Origin: Halomarinibacterium sp041392125
GTDB taxonomy: Bacteria > Bacteroidota > Bacteroidia > Flavobacteriales > Flavobacteriaceae
Length of the DNA: 64,000 nucleotides
Assembly: GCA_041392125.1 (NCBI GenBank)
Contig: JAWKMR010000006.1
Span: forward strand, 1 to 64,000
Direction of reading: 5' to 3'
In this document: positions 49,298-57,369 of the stretch, in pieces
Position numbering within the stretch: the stretch's first letter is position 1
Layout of the letters: the number at the start of each line of letters is the position of its first letter
The notes under the pieces: model-generated
Seen by the model: the letters and a program-made list of their open reading frames with translations, nothing else
Told to the model about the DNA's origin: nothing
Databases searched by the model: none
Translations under genes and position numbers: made by a program

Positions 49298-51784
49298 ATG
49301 TTAGAACAAAACATTATTTACGTTCCTATTGCACTGGCTGTGCTTGGATTATTGTTTATGCTTATTAAGATGAGCTGGGTAAAAAAACAAGCCGCCGGAA
49401 GCGAGCGTATGCAATCCATTTCAAAAAGTATTAAAGAAGGGGCATTAGCATTCTTAAATGCTGAATATAGATTGCTTGTCATTTTCGCCATCATTGCAGC
49501 AGTATTGTTGTATGTTATTTCGGTAATCGTTCCTACCACTAGTTGGATGATTGTTCCGGCCTTTATTTTTGGAGCTATTTTTTCTGCATTGGCCGGAAAC
49601 ATAGGTATGCGTATTGCTACTGAAGCCAATGCACGTACTGCTGAAGCAGCTAAAACCAGTTTGCCACAAGCCTTAAAAGTTTCTTTTGGTGGTGGGACTG
49701 TCATGGGACTTGGTGTTGCAGGATTAGCGGTACTTGGATTAAGTTTGTTTTTTATATTTTTCATAGGACAATTTATTACTGAAGGTGGAAATTTCTATAA
49801 CGAAATGACCATTGTTTTAGAAGCACTCGCCGGATTCTCTTTAGGTGCTGAAAGTATTGCGCTGTTTGCACGTGTAGGAGGAGGGATTTATACCAAGGCT
49901 GCCGATGTTGGAGCCGACCTTGTTGGTAAAGTGGAAGCTGGTATCCCAGAAGACGACCCTCGTAACCCAGCAACTATTGCAGATAATGTGGGAGATAACG
50001 TAGGAGACGTGGCAGGTATGGGAGCCGACCTTTTCGGTTCTTATGTTGCAACAGTACTTGCCTCTATGGTATTAGGGAATTATGTAATTAGAGATATGTC
50101 TACTACAACTCAATTTACCGATGCCTTCAATAATATGGGACCAATTTTATTGCCATTAGTTATTGCAGGAGTTGGAGTCTTGGCATCTATTTTAGGTACC
50201 TTCTTGGTTAAAATTACTAGCAACGAAGCAAAAGAAGCCCAAGTGCAAAAGGCATTGGATATGGGGAACTGGACCGCTATTATTTTAACCTTAGTAGCAA
50301 GTTATTTCCTTATAGATTGGATGCTTCCTGAAACGATGACGATGAATTTCTTTGGTGAAGGAACTAAAGAAATTGCATCTATCAATGTGTTTTTTGCTGC
50401 TTGTATCGGATTGGCTGTTGGTGCATTAATTTCATTTGTAACAGCTTATTTTACCAGTTTAGGAAAAAAACCGGTCTTAGATATCGTTAGAAATTCTTCT
50501 ACGGGAGCTGCTACAAACATCATTGCTGGTTTAGCAGTGGGTATGAAATCTACTTTTTGGAGTGTACTATTATTTGCGGCAGCCATCTACGGTTCTTATG
50601 AATTAGCAGGATTTTATGGGGTAGCCTTAGCCGCTTCTGCCATGATGGCTACTACAGCGATGCAGTTAGCGATTGATGCTTTTGGTCCTATTGCCGATAA
50701 TGCCGGAGGTGTTGCCGAAATGAGTGAATTGGAGCCGCACGTTCGTGAGCGTACCGATATTTTAGATTCGGTGGGTAATACTACAGCAGCAGTAGGGAAG
50801 GGATTTGCCATTGCTTCTGCGGCCTTAACCGCGCTAGCGTTATTTGCTGCGTATGTAACTTTTACGGGTATTCATGGAATTAATATTTTTAAAGCAGATG
50901 TACTGGCTATGTTGTTTGTAGGTGGTATGATTCCTGTTGTTTTTTCTGCTTTGGCTATGAAATCGGTAGGAAAAGCGGCCATGCAAATGGTGCAAGAGGT
51001 ACGTCGTCAGTTTAGAGAAATTCCCGGTATTATGGAAGGAACCGGAACTCCGGAATATGCAAAATGTGTGGATATTTCTACCAAAGCGGCTCTAAAAGAA
51101 ATGTTATTACCCGGATTACTAACCATTATTACTCCTATTATTATTGGGTTGCTTTTTGGGGCAGAACCTCTGGGAGGTTATATGGCCGGAGTTTGTGTGA
51201 GTGGTGTTATGTGGGCTATATTCCAAAACAATGCAGGAGGAGCTTGGGATAATGCTAAAAAATCGTTTGAAGCTGGTGTTGAAATTAATGGTGAAATGAC
51301 CTACAAAGGAAGTGATGCACACAAAGCTGCGGTTACTGGAGATACTGTAGGAGATCCTTTTAAAGATACTTCGGGACCTTCTATGAATATTTTAATTAAA
51401 TTAACCTGTTTGGTAGGTTTAGTGATTGCCCCTATTTTAGGAGGGCATGCAACCGATACGGCAAATTTAGATGAAGAAACTGAAATGGTTTTTATTTCTG
51501 AAGATGGAACCAAAACGATATTGAGTGATAAAGTTGCGACTACGGAAGTGGGTCAAATCTCTAAAGAAGTTAAAGTTGAAATGAGTGTTGAAGGAGAGGA
51601 GACGGTTGCAACCGTGATTATTGAAACCACGAAGGATGGAGAAACCACTACCGAAACTAAAACTTTCCGTGGAACCGAAGCAGAAGTGAAAGCACAATTA
51701 GAAGCCATGAAAGAAGCTGAAATAAAAGTGGAAGCAGGTAAAAAAGTGATTAAAGAAGTTATTGAAGAAGTAGAAAAAAGCTAA
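49298..51784 (+). CDS. hppA: Membrane-bound ion-pumping pyrophosphatase with C-terminal extension
   Basis: 828 aa against about 660-760 for most bacterial members. Sixteen membrane helices; catalytic DVGADLVGKVEAGIPEDDPRNPATIADNVGDNVGD-type segment (DDPRNPATIADNVGDNVGD near 220-238) and second acidic loop TGDTVGDPFKDTSGPS near 679-694. The sequence GNTTAA before GKG points to the potassium-dependent class; Na+ versus H+ pumping was not resolved. After the last helix (near 722) about 100 extra charged residues follow, with strand-like then helical character. Couples pyrophosphate hydrolysis to ion export at the inner membrane. Confidence 0.93.
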   Translation: MLEQNIIYVPIALAVLGLLFMLIKMSWVKKQAAGSERMQSISKSIKEGALAFLNAEYRLLVIFAIIAAVLLYVISVIVPTTSWMIVPAFIFGAIFSALAGNIGMRIATEANARTAEAAKTSLPQALKVSFGGGTVMGLGVAGLAVLGLSLFFIFFIGQFITEGGNFYNEMTIVLEALAGFSLGAESIALFARVGGGIYTKAADVGADLVGKVEAGIPEDDPRNPATIADNVGDNVGDVAGMGADLFGSYVATVLASMVLGNYVIRDMSTTTQFTDAFNNMGPILLPLVIAGVGVLASILGTFLVKITSNEAKEAQVQKALDMGNWTAIILTLVASYFLIDWMLPETMTMNFFGEGTKEIASINVFFAACIGLAVGALISFVTAYFTSLGKKPVLDIVRNSSTGAATNIIAGLAVGMKSTFWSVLLFAAAIYGSYELAGFYGVALAASAMMATTAMQLAIDAFGPIADNAGGVAEMSELEPHVRERTDILDSVGNTTAAVGKGFAIASAALTALALFAAYVTFTGIHGINIFKADVLAMLFVGGMIPVVFSALAMKSVGKAAMQMVQEVRRQFREIPGIMEGTGTPEYAKCVDISTKAALKEMLLPGLLTIITPIIIGLLFGAEPLGGYMAGVCVSGVMWAIFQNNAGGAWDNAKKSFEAGVEINGEMTYKGSDAHKAAVTGDTVGDPFKDTSGPSMNILIKLTCLVGLVIAPILGGHATDTANLDEETEMVFISEDGTKTILSDKVATTEVGQISKEVKVEMSVEGEETVATVIIETTKDGETTTETKTFRGTEAEVKAQLEAMKEAEIKVEAGKKVIKEVIEEVEKS

Positions 51785-51804
51785 TTCCAATTTTCTCTAC
51801 AAAC

Positions 51805-51835
51805 AAAAAAACCCGAACACAGTTCGGGTTTTTTT
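51805..51835. terminator. Bidirectional terminator between hppA and the dNK gene
   Basis: Stem CCCGAAC, loop ACA, GTTCGGG, with seven A before and seven T after. Confidence 0.85.
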
Positions 51836-51845
51836 ATCGACTTTT

Positions 51846-52460
51846 TTAAAATAATCCGTGTAATTCGGCATCAATCTTATTAATGACTTCGCCCAAATCT
51901 TCGGGTTTATCCACAAAGTTGATATTGTCTACATCAATGATTAATAGATTTCCTTTATTGTATCCATGGATCCACGCTTCGTAACGTTCATTTAAACGGC
52001 TTAGATAGTCAATGCTAATAGAGTTTTCATACTCGCGCCCTCGTTTGTGAATTTGGTTTACCAAATTTGGAATCGAGCTTCGAAGGTAAATCAATAAATC
52101 AGGTCCTTTGGTAACACTTTCCATTAAATCGAATAGCGCTCGGTAATTTTCAAAATCGCGATTGGTCATCAATCCCATGGCGTGGAGATTGGGTGCAAAA
52201 ATGTAGGCATCCTCATAAATGGTGCGGTCTTGAATAACACTTTTTCCACTTTCGCGAATGTCTAAAATTTGACGGAAACGACTGTTCAAAAAATAAATTT
52301 GAAGATTAAAAGACCAACGTTCCATTTGGTTGTAAAAATCATCCAAATAAGGATTGTCTTCTACATCCTCAAAATGAGCTTTCCACTTATAATGTTTGGA
52401 GAGTAAACGCGTTAGCGTAGTTTTTCCAGAGCCAATATTTCCTGCAATGGCAACGTGCAT
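51846..52460 (-). CDS. Deoxynucleoside kinase
   Basis: 204 aa. P-loop GNIGSGKT at 7-14, the FEDVEDNPYLDDFY substrate segment near 35-48, DRTIYEDAYIFA near 98-109 and the RGREYEN lid near 155-161. Phosphorylates deoxynucleosides in salvage. It is a stand-alone relative of the kinase half of the folK fusion in this window, so the genome holds at least two. The next gene upstream is 5 bp away and is of unknown function. Confidence 0.92.
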   Translation of the reverse strand: MHVAIAGNIGSGKTTLTRLLSKHYKWKAHFEDVEDNPYLDDFYNQMERWSFNLQIYFLNSRFRQILDIRESGKSVIQDRTIYEDAYIFAPNLHAMGLMTNRDFENYRALFDLMESVTKGPDLLIYLRSSIPNLVNQIHKRGREYENSISIDYLSRLNERYEAWIHGYNKGNLLIIDVDNINFVDKPEDLGEVINKIDAELHGLF

Positions 52461-52465
52461 ATTTG

Positions 52466-53239
52466 TTATTGCTTGGGTTGGGTTAGTGTAAAAGTATAGA
52501 GTGTTTTACCGTCGTAAAGATACAGGAAATCTTGCGTTAGCTGCAAGTCTTTTATGGGTTTTTCGTTCAAGGTACCACTTATGGGATAAACAGTGTTTTC
52601 TTTCAAAAGAAACAGTTTATTCTCTTTTAATCCTAGCAGTGTGTCATTATTTGCCACTATTTTTGAAAATCTTTCCAAAGTATTTTCAAAAAGTAAACTT
52701 CCGTAGAGATTGATTTGTCTCACTGTAGTTTCGGTAAGTAAAAAACAACTGTTAAAATTACTTGCCTGATTCAATAATTTTCCCGGAAAGGGTTGTGACA
52801 CTTGGGTTCTTTGTTGGTTTCGGTATTGATATAATTCCAGTTGTTGGGTGTCGGCATTAAAAATCCAAAGTTTATTATTTCCTGCATTGGTAGCAGTACT
52901 TACATTTAAAAATGAAGGAAGATCATTAAAGTTTATTCGCTCTTTTTCATTTAAACGGTTGTCTAAAAACACCACCGTATTCATTTCAGCATAAAAAACG
53001 ACCACATTTAATGGGTTAATAATATCTACTGAAGCGATCGGTCCTAATTGAAAATCTTGAAACCTAAAAGCTCCTAATTCGCCTTCCTTAAATAGTACAT
53101 TATTTTTGGTGAAATAGATGTGTTTGTAAGCATCGAAACCAATAAATGCATCGGCTTGCAAAGCTGTTTTATTAACTAGTGTAAGCTCTTGCGCCCAAAA
53201 GGGATGTACCATAAAAAGAAAAACCAATAACAACCTCAT
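52466..53239 (-). CDS. Exported protein of unknown function, beta-propeller-like
   Basis: 257 aa. Signal peptide MRLLLVFLFMVHPFWAQ; a longer in-frame ATG (53263) would add 8 residues. The rest shows regularly spaced strand patterns with turns (AFIGFDAYKHIYFTKNNVLF, NKLWIFNADTQQLELY, DFLYLYDGKTLYTF), suggesting a small propeller of about 5-6 blades. No enzyme motif is seen. It lies 31 bp after the OmpR-type regulator and 5 bp before the dNK gene, all on the minus strand, so it may be cotranscribed with either. Confidence 0.7.
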   Translation of the reverse strand: MRLLLVFLFMVHPFWAQELTLVNKTALQADAFIGFDAYKHIYFTKNNVLFKEGELGAFRFQDFQLGPIASVDIINPLNVVVFYAEMNTVVFLDNRLNEKERINFNDLPSFLNVSTATNAGNNKLWIFNADTQQLELYQYRNQQRTQVSQPFPGKLLNQASNFNSCFLLTETTVRQINLYGSLLFENTLERFSKIVANNDTLLGLKENKLFLLKENTVYPISGTLNEKPIKDLQLTQDFLYLYDGKTLYTFTLTQPKQ

Positions 53240-53270
53240 ACCTTCACAAGGTACAAAAACCATATTAGAT

Positions 53271-53951
53271 TTAACACACTAATTGATAGCCGTATCCGCG
53301 AACATTAATAATTTGCACGTTGGTATCTTTTTTAAGCTTTTTGCGGAGTTTAGTAATAAAAACATCCATACTTCTGGCGTTAAAAAAATCATCGTCTCCC
53401 CATAATTTTTTTAAAATAACAGACCGTTCCAGCACTTTATTTTTATTCTGAAAAAGATGAAACAGTAAATGGGCTTCGCGATGGGTCAACGACATGGGTT
53501 TTTCATCCTGAAATTGAAGAATTTGTTTCTTTACGTGAAAAAAATAGTTTCCAATAGTTAGTTCCGGAGTTTCTGGAGCAGAGGAGTATTTTAGCAGATT
53601 TTCAATTCGAACAATTAACTCTTCCATACTGAAAGGTTTTTTCAAATAGTCATTTCCGCCCAATTGAAAACCTTCAACTACATCCTGAGTTTGTGATTTT
53701 GCGGTTAAAAAAAGTATAGGAACCGCTGTATTGTGTTTTCTAACTTCTTTGGCGAGTGAAAATCCGTCCATTTTTGGCATCATTACATCCAACACCAAGA
53801 TAGTGGGGGTTTCTTTCTGAAAAGCCTCCCAAGCGATTTTACCATCTTCACACAATAGCACAGAAAACCCTCTGCTTTCAAGACTTTCCTTAACGATTTG
53901 CCCTAAAGACGGTTCGTCTTCAGCAAGAAGTATTTTTATGGTTTTAGCCAT
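53271..53951 (-). CDS. OmpR-family response regulator
   Basis: 226 aa. Receiver domain with acidic pocket AEDEP, phospho-acceptor Asp55 in LVLDVMMPKMDG, and the Thr/Lys switch residues (FLTAKS, LKKPFS); winged-helix C-terminal domain (about 130-226) with SLTHREAHLLFHLFQN and RSMDVFITKLRKKLK. Overlaps the end of the kinase gene by 8 bp. The tandem CGTTAACA-type repeats between this system and the GLPGLI genes are the likely target; OmpR-type regulators bind such 10-11-bp-spaced direct repeats. Confidence 0.93.
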   Translation of the reverse strand: MAKTIKILLAEDEPSLGQIVKESLESRGFSVLLCEDGKIAWEAFQKETPTILVLDVMMPKMDGFSLAKEVRKHNTAVPILFLTAKSQTQDVVEGFQLGGNDYLKKPFSMEELIVRIENLLKYSSAPETPELTIGNYFFHVKKQILQFQDEKPMSLTHREAHLLFHLFQNKNKVLERSVILKKLWGDDDFFNARSMDVFITKLRKKLKKDTNVQIINVRGYGYQLVC

Positions 53952-55413
53952 GCGGGAGTAGTATGTTAAAGGTGGTTTGGGGTTGGGGTATAAGCTCTAT
54001 GAAGCCTTGATGTTTTTCAATTATTTTTTTGGTGTAATAAAGACCAATTCCAAAGCCTTTTATATCATGAGTATTCCCTTTAGGTACACGATAAAATTTT
54101 TCGAAAAGTTGTTTTTTATGTGTTTCATTTAAAGAATTTCCCGAATCCGAAATAGCTATTTCTATTGTAGTTTCCTTTTTTTGAAGACTAATGGTAATGG
54201 TATCGCCGCCATATTTTAAGGCATTGTCAATAATATTATTAAGTGCATTTTCGAAATGGAAGACGTCTAATTGGAGTATGATGGTATCTTCAGAAGTATT
54301 AAAATGAATTATTTTTTCTTTTGTGATAAAGGCTTCTTTCTGAATGGCTTTCTCAACTAAAGCGACCAAATTACAGGACTCTAATTTTAATTTAAGTGCC
54401 TCACTGTCTAAGGTGGCAGTTTCCAACAATTTTTCGACCATCACATTCAGTTTATCCACTTGTTCTCGCGATATTTTAGTATATCGATGGTTTTTTTCGG
54501 GATTATTTTCGGCATTAAAATTTTGAAGCGCTTCCAAAGCCACGCCCATGGTGGCAATGGGAGTTTTAAACTCGTGGGTAATATTGCTAATAAGGTCATT
54601 TTTTAACTCGGCCAACTGTTTTTGTTGACGTATAATTTTCAGTAAATATAAAAGTGAGGCAAGTATTCCACTAACCAGTAAAAAGGAAAGGAATATACCC
54701 AATAAATTTCTTTTTAAAACGATATAGGTGATGTTGGAAAAATGTATGGATAGTTTGGTTCCCTGCATAAAAAAGGGGGATTTTGAAACAGTTTCCAAGG
54801 ATGCCATTTCAATAATATCGGGGCGAAGGGTTTCATTTTTCCCAAAAGGAGTTGCTGTACGCAAGCCGTAATCAACACGAATATTTTTTCGTTGTAATTC
54901 TTCACTTAATAAACTATCAATTTTAGCTAAGGATAGCTCATTTTCTGAAAACGAGACAATAATTTTTGAGGATAGAATTTCAACTGGATTAGAAACCGAA
55001 TCCATAAACTGTAGTAAATGGGTTTCCTTATTTTTTAAAGTACTACTGTCGTTGAACGAAATATTGATACCCAGGCTATCTTTAAAATGAGATTTAAAAA
55101 TGGTAATGCCTTCAGTTAGGGTATCCAGTTTAAAAGTTTCATCAAGTAAAGAATCTGTTTTAAATGAAAATTGACGGTAGTTTTTTTTATCTGAAAAATG
55201 TATGGAATCACCTATAAATTTATAGGAACTGCTTGTAGCCAATTGTGTATAATACTGGTCTACAGCATTGTCTAAACTTGTTTGCACATCATTTATCAAT
55301 TGCTGCTTTCCTACTTGGTAATTTTTATAATTCCAATACGCCTGAATACAAAGCGTTGCCAAAATTACGGTAGCAATAAAATAAAGAATTCTTTTTTCTC
55401 TTAAGGCATTCAT
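53944..55413 (-). CDS. Sensor histidine kinase paired with the OmpR-family regulator
   Basis: 489 aa. Membrane helix 1 (about 10-28), a periplasmic sensor of about 205 residues with no recognised domain, membrane helix 2 (about 236-258), then HisKA with His280 in ISNITHEFKTPIA and the HATPase domain: N-box NALNNIIDNALKYGGD near 386-401, G1 ISDSGN near 415-420, and GFGIGLYYTKKIIEKHQG near 449-466. It is divergent from the first GLPGLI gene; the 120-bp gap carries a TATTTTTG -7 box (minus strand, 55418-55425), almost touching the ATG, so the transcript may be nearly leaderless. Confidence 0.93.
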   Translation of the reverse strand: MNALREKRILYFIATVILATLCIQAYWNYKNYQVGKQQLINDVQTSLDNAVDQYYTQLATSSSYKFIGDSIHFSDKKNYRQFSFKTDSLLDETFKLDTLTEGITIFKSHFKDSLGINISFNDSSTLKNKETHLLQFMDSVSNPVEILSSKIIVSFSENELSLAKIDSLLSEELQRKNIRVDYGLRTATPFGKNETLRPDIIEMASLETVSKSPFFMQGTKLSIHFSNITYIVLKRNLLGIFLSFLLVSGILASLLYLLKIIRQQKQLAELKNDLISNITHEFKTPIATMGVALEALQNFNAENNPEKNHRYTKISREQVDKLNVMVEKLLETATLDSEALKLKLESCNLVALVEKAIQKEAFITKEKIIHFNTSEDTIILQLDVFHFENALNNIIDNALKYGGDTITISLQKKETTIEIAISDSGNSLNETHKKQLFEKFYRVPKGNTHDIKGFGIGLYYTKKIIEKHQGFIELIPQPQTTFNILLPHG

Positions 55414-55452
55414 ACTTCAAAAATAGTAAGTATAAATTGGGTAGCCATAGTT

Positions 55453-55480
55453 CGTTAACACACGTTAACACTCCTTAACC
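55453..55480. promoter_or_regulatory. Three 10-bp-spaced direct repeats, likely response-regulator binding site
   Basis: CGTTAACA at 55453-55460, CGTTAACA at 55463-55470 and CCTTAACC at 55473-55480, exactly 10 bp apart. They lie between the kinase's -7 box (55418-55425) and the GLPGLI -7-like box (55502-55509), covering about where the -33 element of the GLPGLI promoter should be. Confidence 0.65.
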
Positions 55481-55501
55481 TAAAAATTTAAAAGGGGATT
55501 G

Positions 55502-55509
55502 CATCTTTG
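55502..55509 (+). promoter_or_regulatory. Candidate -7 element of the GLPGLI operon
   Basis: CATCTTTG (7 of 8 match if TAnnTTTG is read with C for T). No TTTG at -33, consistent with a promoter that needs an activator bound at the upstream repeats. 24 bp before the ATG. Confidence 0.45.
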
Positions 55510-55533
55510 TGAAACAATTTTAAAGATTTAGAT

Positions 55534-56385
55534 ATGAAAACAATTACACACCTTTCCCTTTTATTCGCCTTCCTTATGTGCCATCATTTTTATGCGCAAC
55601 AAATGGAAGGGATTGCAACCTATAAAAGCCAGAGAAAAATGGAAATTAAATTAGATAGTACCATGAACGATGCCATGCAGGAGCAAATTAGGGCGATGCT
55701 CAAAAAGCAATCGGAAAAAGAATTTACGCTGGAATTTACCCAAAATGAATCTCGTTACAAAGAAGTAGCAAAATTAGACAATGAAACTACCTTAAGTGGT
55801 GGCGGAATGCAGATAGTAGTGGCCGGCAATGGGGGAGGCAATGATGAACTCTATAAAAATTTGAAAGAAAATAGATATGCAGACCAAGTGGAACTATTTG
55901 GAAAAGAGTTTCTTGTAAAAGACAATCTTGAAAAACGTGACTGGAAACTCGAAAAAGAAACTAAAAATATTGGTGAGTATACTTGTTTTAAAGCGACCTA
56001 TGTTACTACCAGAACGGTGATGACGTCTATGTCTTCTTCCGAGGAAGGAGAAAGTAAAAATAATGAAACTACCTCTGAAGAAGAAGTACTGGTTACGGCT
56101 TGGTACACCCCACAAATTCCTGTGCAAAATGGTCCTTCCCAATACCACGGTTTACCGGGATTAATCCTTGAACTTAATGATGGCAGTGAAACCATTCTTT
56201 GTAGTAAAATTATATTAAATCCAGAAAAAGGAATTTTCATTAAAGAACCCAAGAAGGGGAAAGTAGTCTCCGATGAAGAATATCAAACTATTATAGAAAA
56301 GAAAATGAAAGAAATGAATGAACAATTTGAAGGAGATGGCAGAAAACAAGGGGGGCATCAAATGAGCATTCGTATTGGAGGATAA
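55534..56385 (+). CDS. GLPGLI family protein (first copy)
   Basis: 283 aa. Signal peptide (1-21, ends YAQ). Early strand GIATYKSQRKMEIKL, then LTLEFTQNESRYKE-like (FTLEFTQNES) and the core motifs VTAWYTPQIPVQNGP near 187-201 and GLPGLILELNDG near 206-217, which name the family. The ending is charged and Gly-rich. GLPGLI proteins are secreted, widespread in flavobacteria and of unknown function; they often sit beside outer-membrane receptor-like barrels, as here. First gene after the putative response-regulator site. Confidence 0.88.
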   Translation: MKTITHLSLLFAFLMCHHFYAQQMEGIATYKSQRKMEIKLDSTMNDAMQEQIRAMLKKQSEKEFTLEFTQNESRYKEVAKLDNETTLSGGGMQIVVAGNGGGNDELYKNLKENRYADQVELFGKEFLVKDNLEKRDWKLEKETKNIGEYTCFKATYVTTRTVMTSMSSSEEGESKNNETTSEEEVLVTAWYTPQIPVQNGPSQYHGLPGLILELNDGSETILCSKIILNPEKGIFIKEPKKGKVVSDEEYQTIIEKKMKEMNEQFEGDGRKQGGHQMSIRIGG

Positions 56386-56465
56386 ATAAAACTTTTTTCC
56401 CGCAAAGGAGTCTAAGGTTTTTTAAGCAAAAATTGTACTTTGCTTTACTTTTAAAAACCTATAGT

Positions 56466-57353
56466 ATGAAATCTTTTGCAACCATTTTTATCGCCCTCTT
56501 TTCTGTCGTTTCCTATTCCCAAACTATTAGTGGTAAGGCGTATTATGAATCCAAAACAACCGTTGATATGGAAAATTTTGGCAATAGAGAAATGAGTGAG
56601 GATATGAAGAAACAGATAAAGGAACGAATGAAAAATTTTCTGGAAAAAACGTATATCCTCACTTTCACTGGGAACGAGTCCATCTACCGCGAAGAAGAAA
56701 AACTAGAAGCAACTAACGATGGTCGGGGTTTTGGGATGATGATGAGTAGTTTCTCGGCCGGTGATCAATATAAAAACTTAGAAACTAATCAATTACTGGA
56801 AGAAAGAGAATTTTTTGGGAAGCAATTTTTAGTAAAAGATACCATAGCCAATTTATCTTGGGAAGTGGGGAAAGAATCGAAGCAAATTGGACAATATATA
56901 GCTATAAAAGCTACTGCCAAAAAGCAAGTGGATCCTAATGATATGAGTATGCTTCGCAGAAGAAGAGACAGAGATAATGATGAAAAGAAAGAAACTGAAA
57001 AGGAAAAAGATAGCGCCCAAGTTTCAGATCCTATGGAAGATTTAGAAATCCCCAAAGAAGTCTTGGTAACGGCGTGGTTTACCCCTCAAATTCCAGTAAA
57101 AAATGGACCGGGAGAATATGCAGGTTTACCGGGATTAATTTTAGAATTAAATATAGACAGAACTACGATTCTTTGCTCTAAAATCATCTTAAACCCAAAA
57201 GAGGCTGAAATAATTCAACCACCCACGAAAGGGAAAGAAGTAAGTCGTGAAGAATACAACAAAATTGTAAAAGAGAAAACCGATGAAATGCGCGAAAACT
57301 TTCGCAATAGTGGAGGAAGACGTAACGGAGGCGGAAGACGTTTTGGAGGATAA
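56466..57353 (+). CDS. GLPGLI family protein (second copy)
   Basis: 295 aa from ATG 56466, directly before the signal peptide MKSFATIFIALFSVVSYSQ; 11 more in-frame residues upstream are not conserved. Same plan as the preceding copy: GKAYYESKTTVDM, ILTFTGNESIYRE, VTAWFTPQIPVKNGP, GLPGLILELN. It has a longer acidic and basic insert in the middle (about residues 160-190, RRRRDRDNDEKKETEKEKD) and ends in an Arg/Gly-rich tail. Clearly a paralogue of its neighbour. 16 bp before the barrel gene. Confidence 0.88.
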   Translation: MKSFATIFIALFSVVSYSQTISGKAYYESKTTVDMENFGNREMSEDMKKQIKERMKNFLEKTYILTFTGNESIYREEEKLEATNDGRGFGMMMSSFSAGDQYKNLETNQLLEEREFFGKQFLVKDTIANLSWEVGKESKQIGQYIAIKATAKKQVDPNDMSMLRRRRDRDNDEKKETEKEKDSAQVSDPMEDLEIPKEVLVTAWFTPQIPVKNGPGEYAGLPGLILELNIDRTTILCSKIILNPKEAEIIQPPTKGKEVSREEYNKIVKEKTDEMRENFRNSGGRRNGGGRRFGG

Positions 57354-57369
57354 AAATGATATTAATTGA

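Noticed and set aside
49318..49764. 148-aa minus-strand frame antisense to hppA
   Set aside because: Mirror of the hydrophobic coding strand; no independent support.
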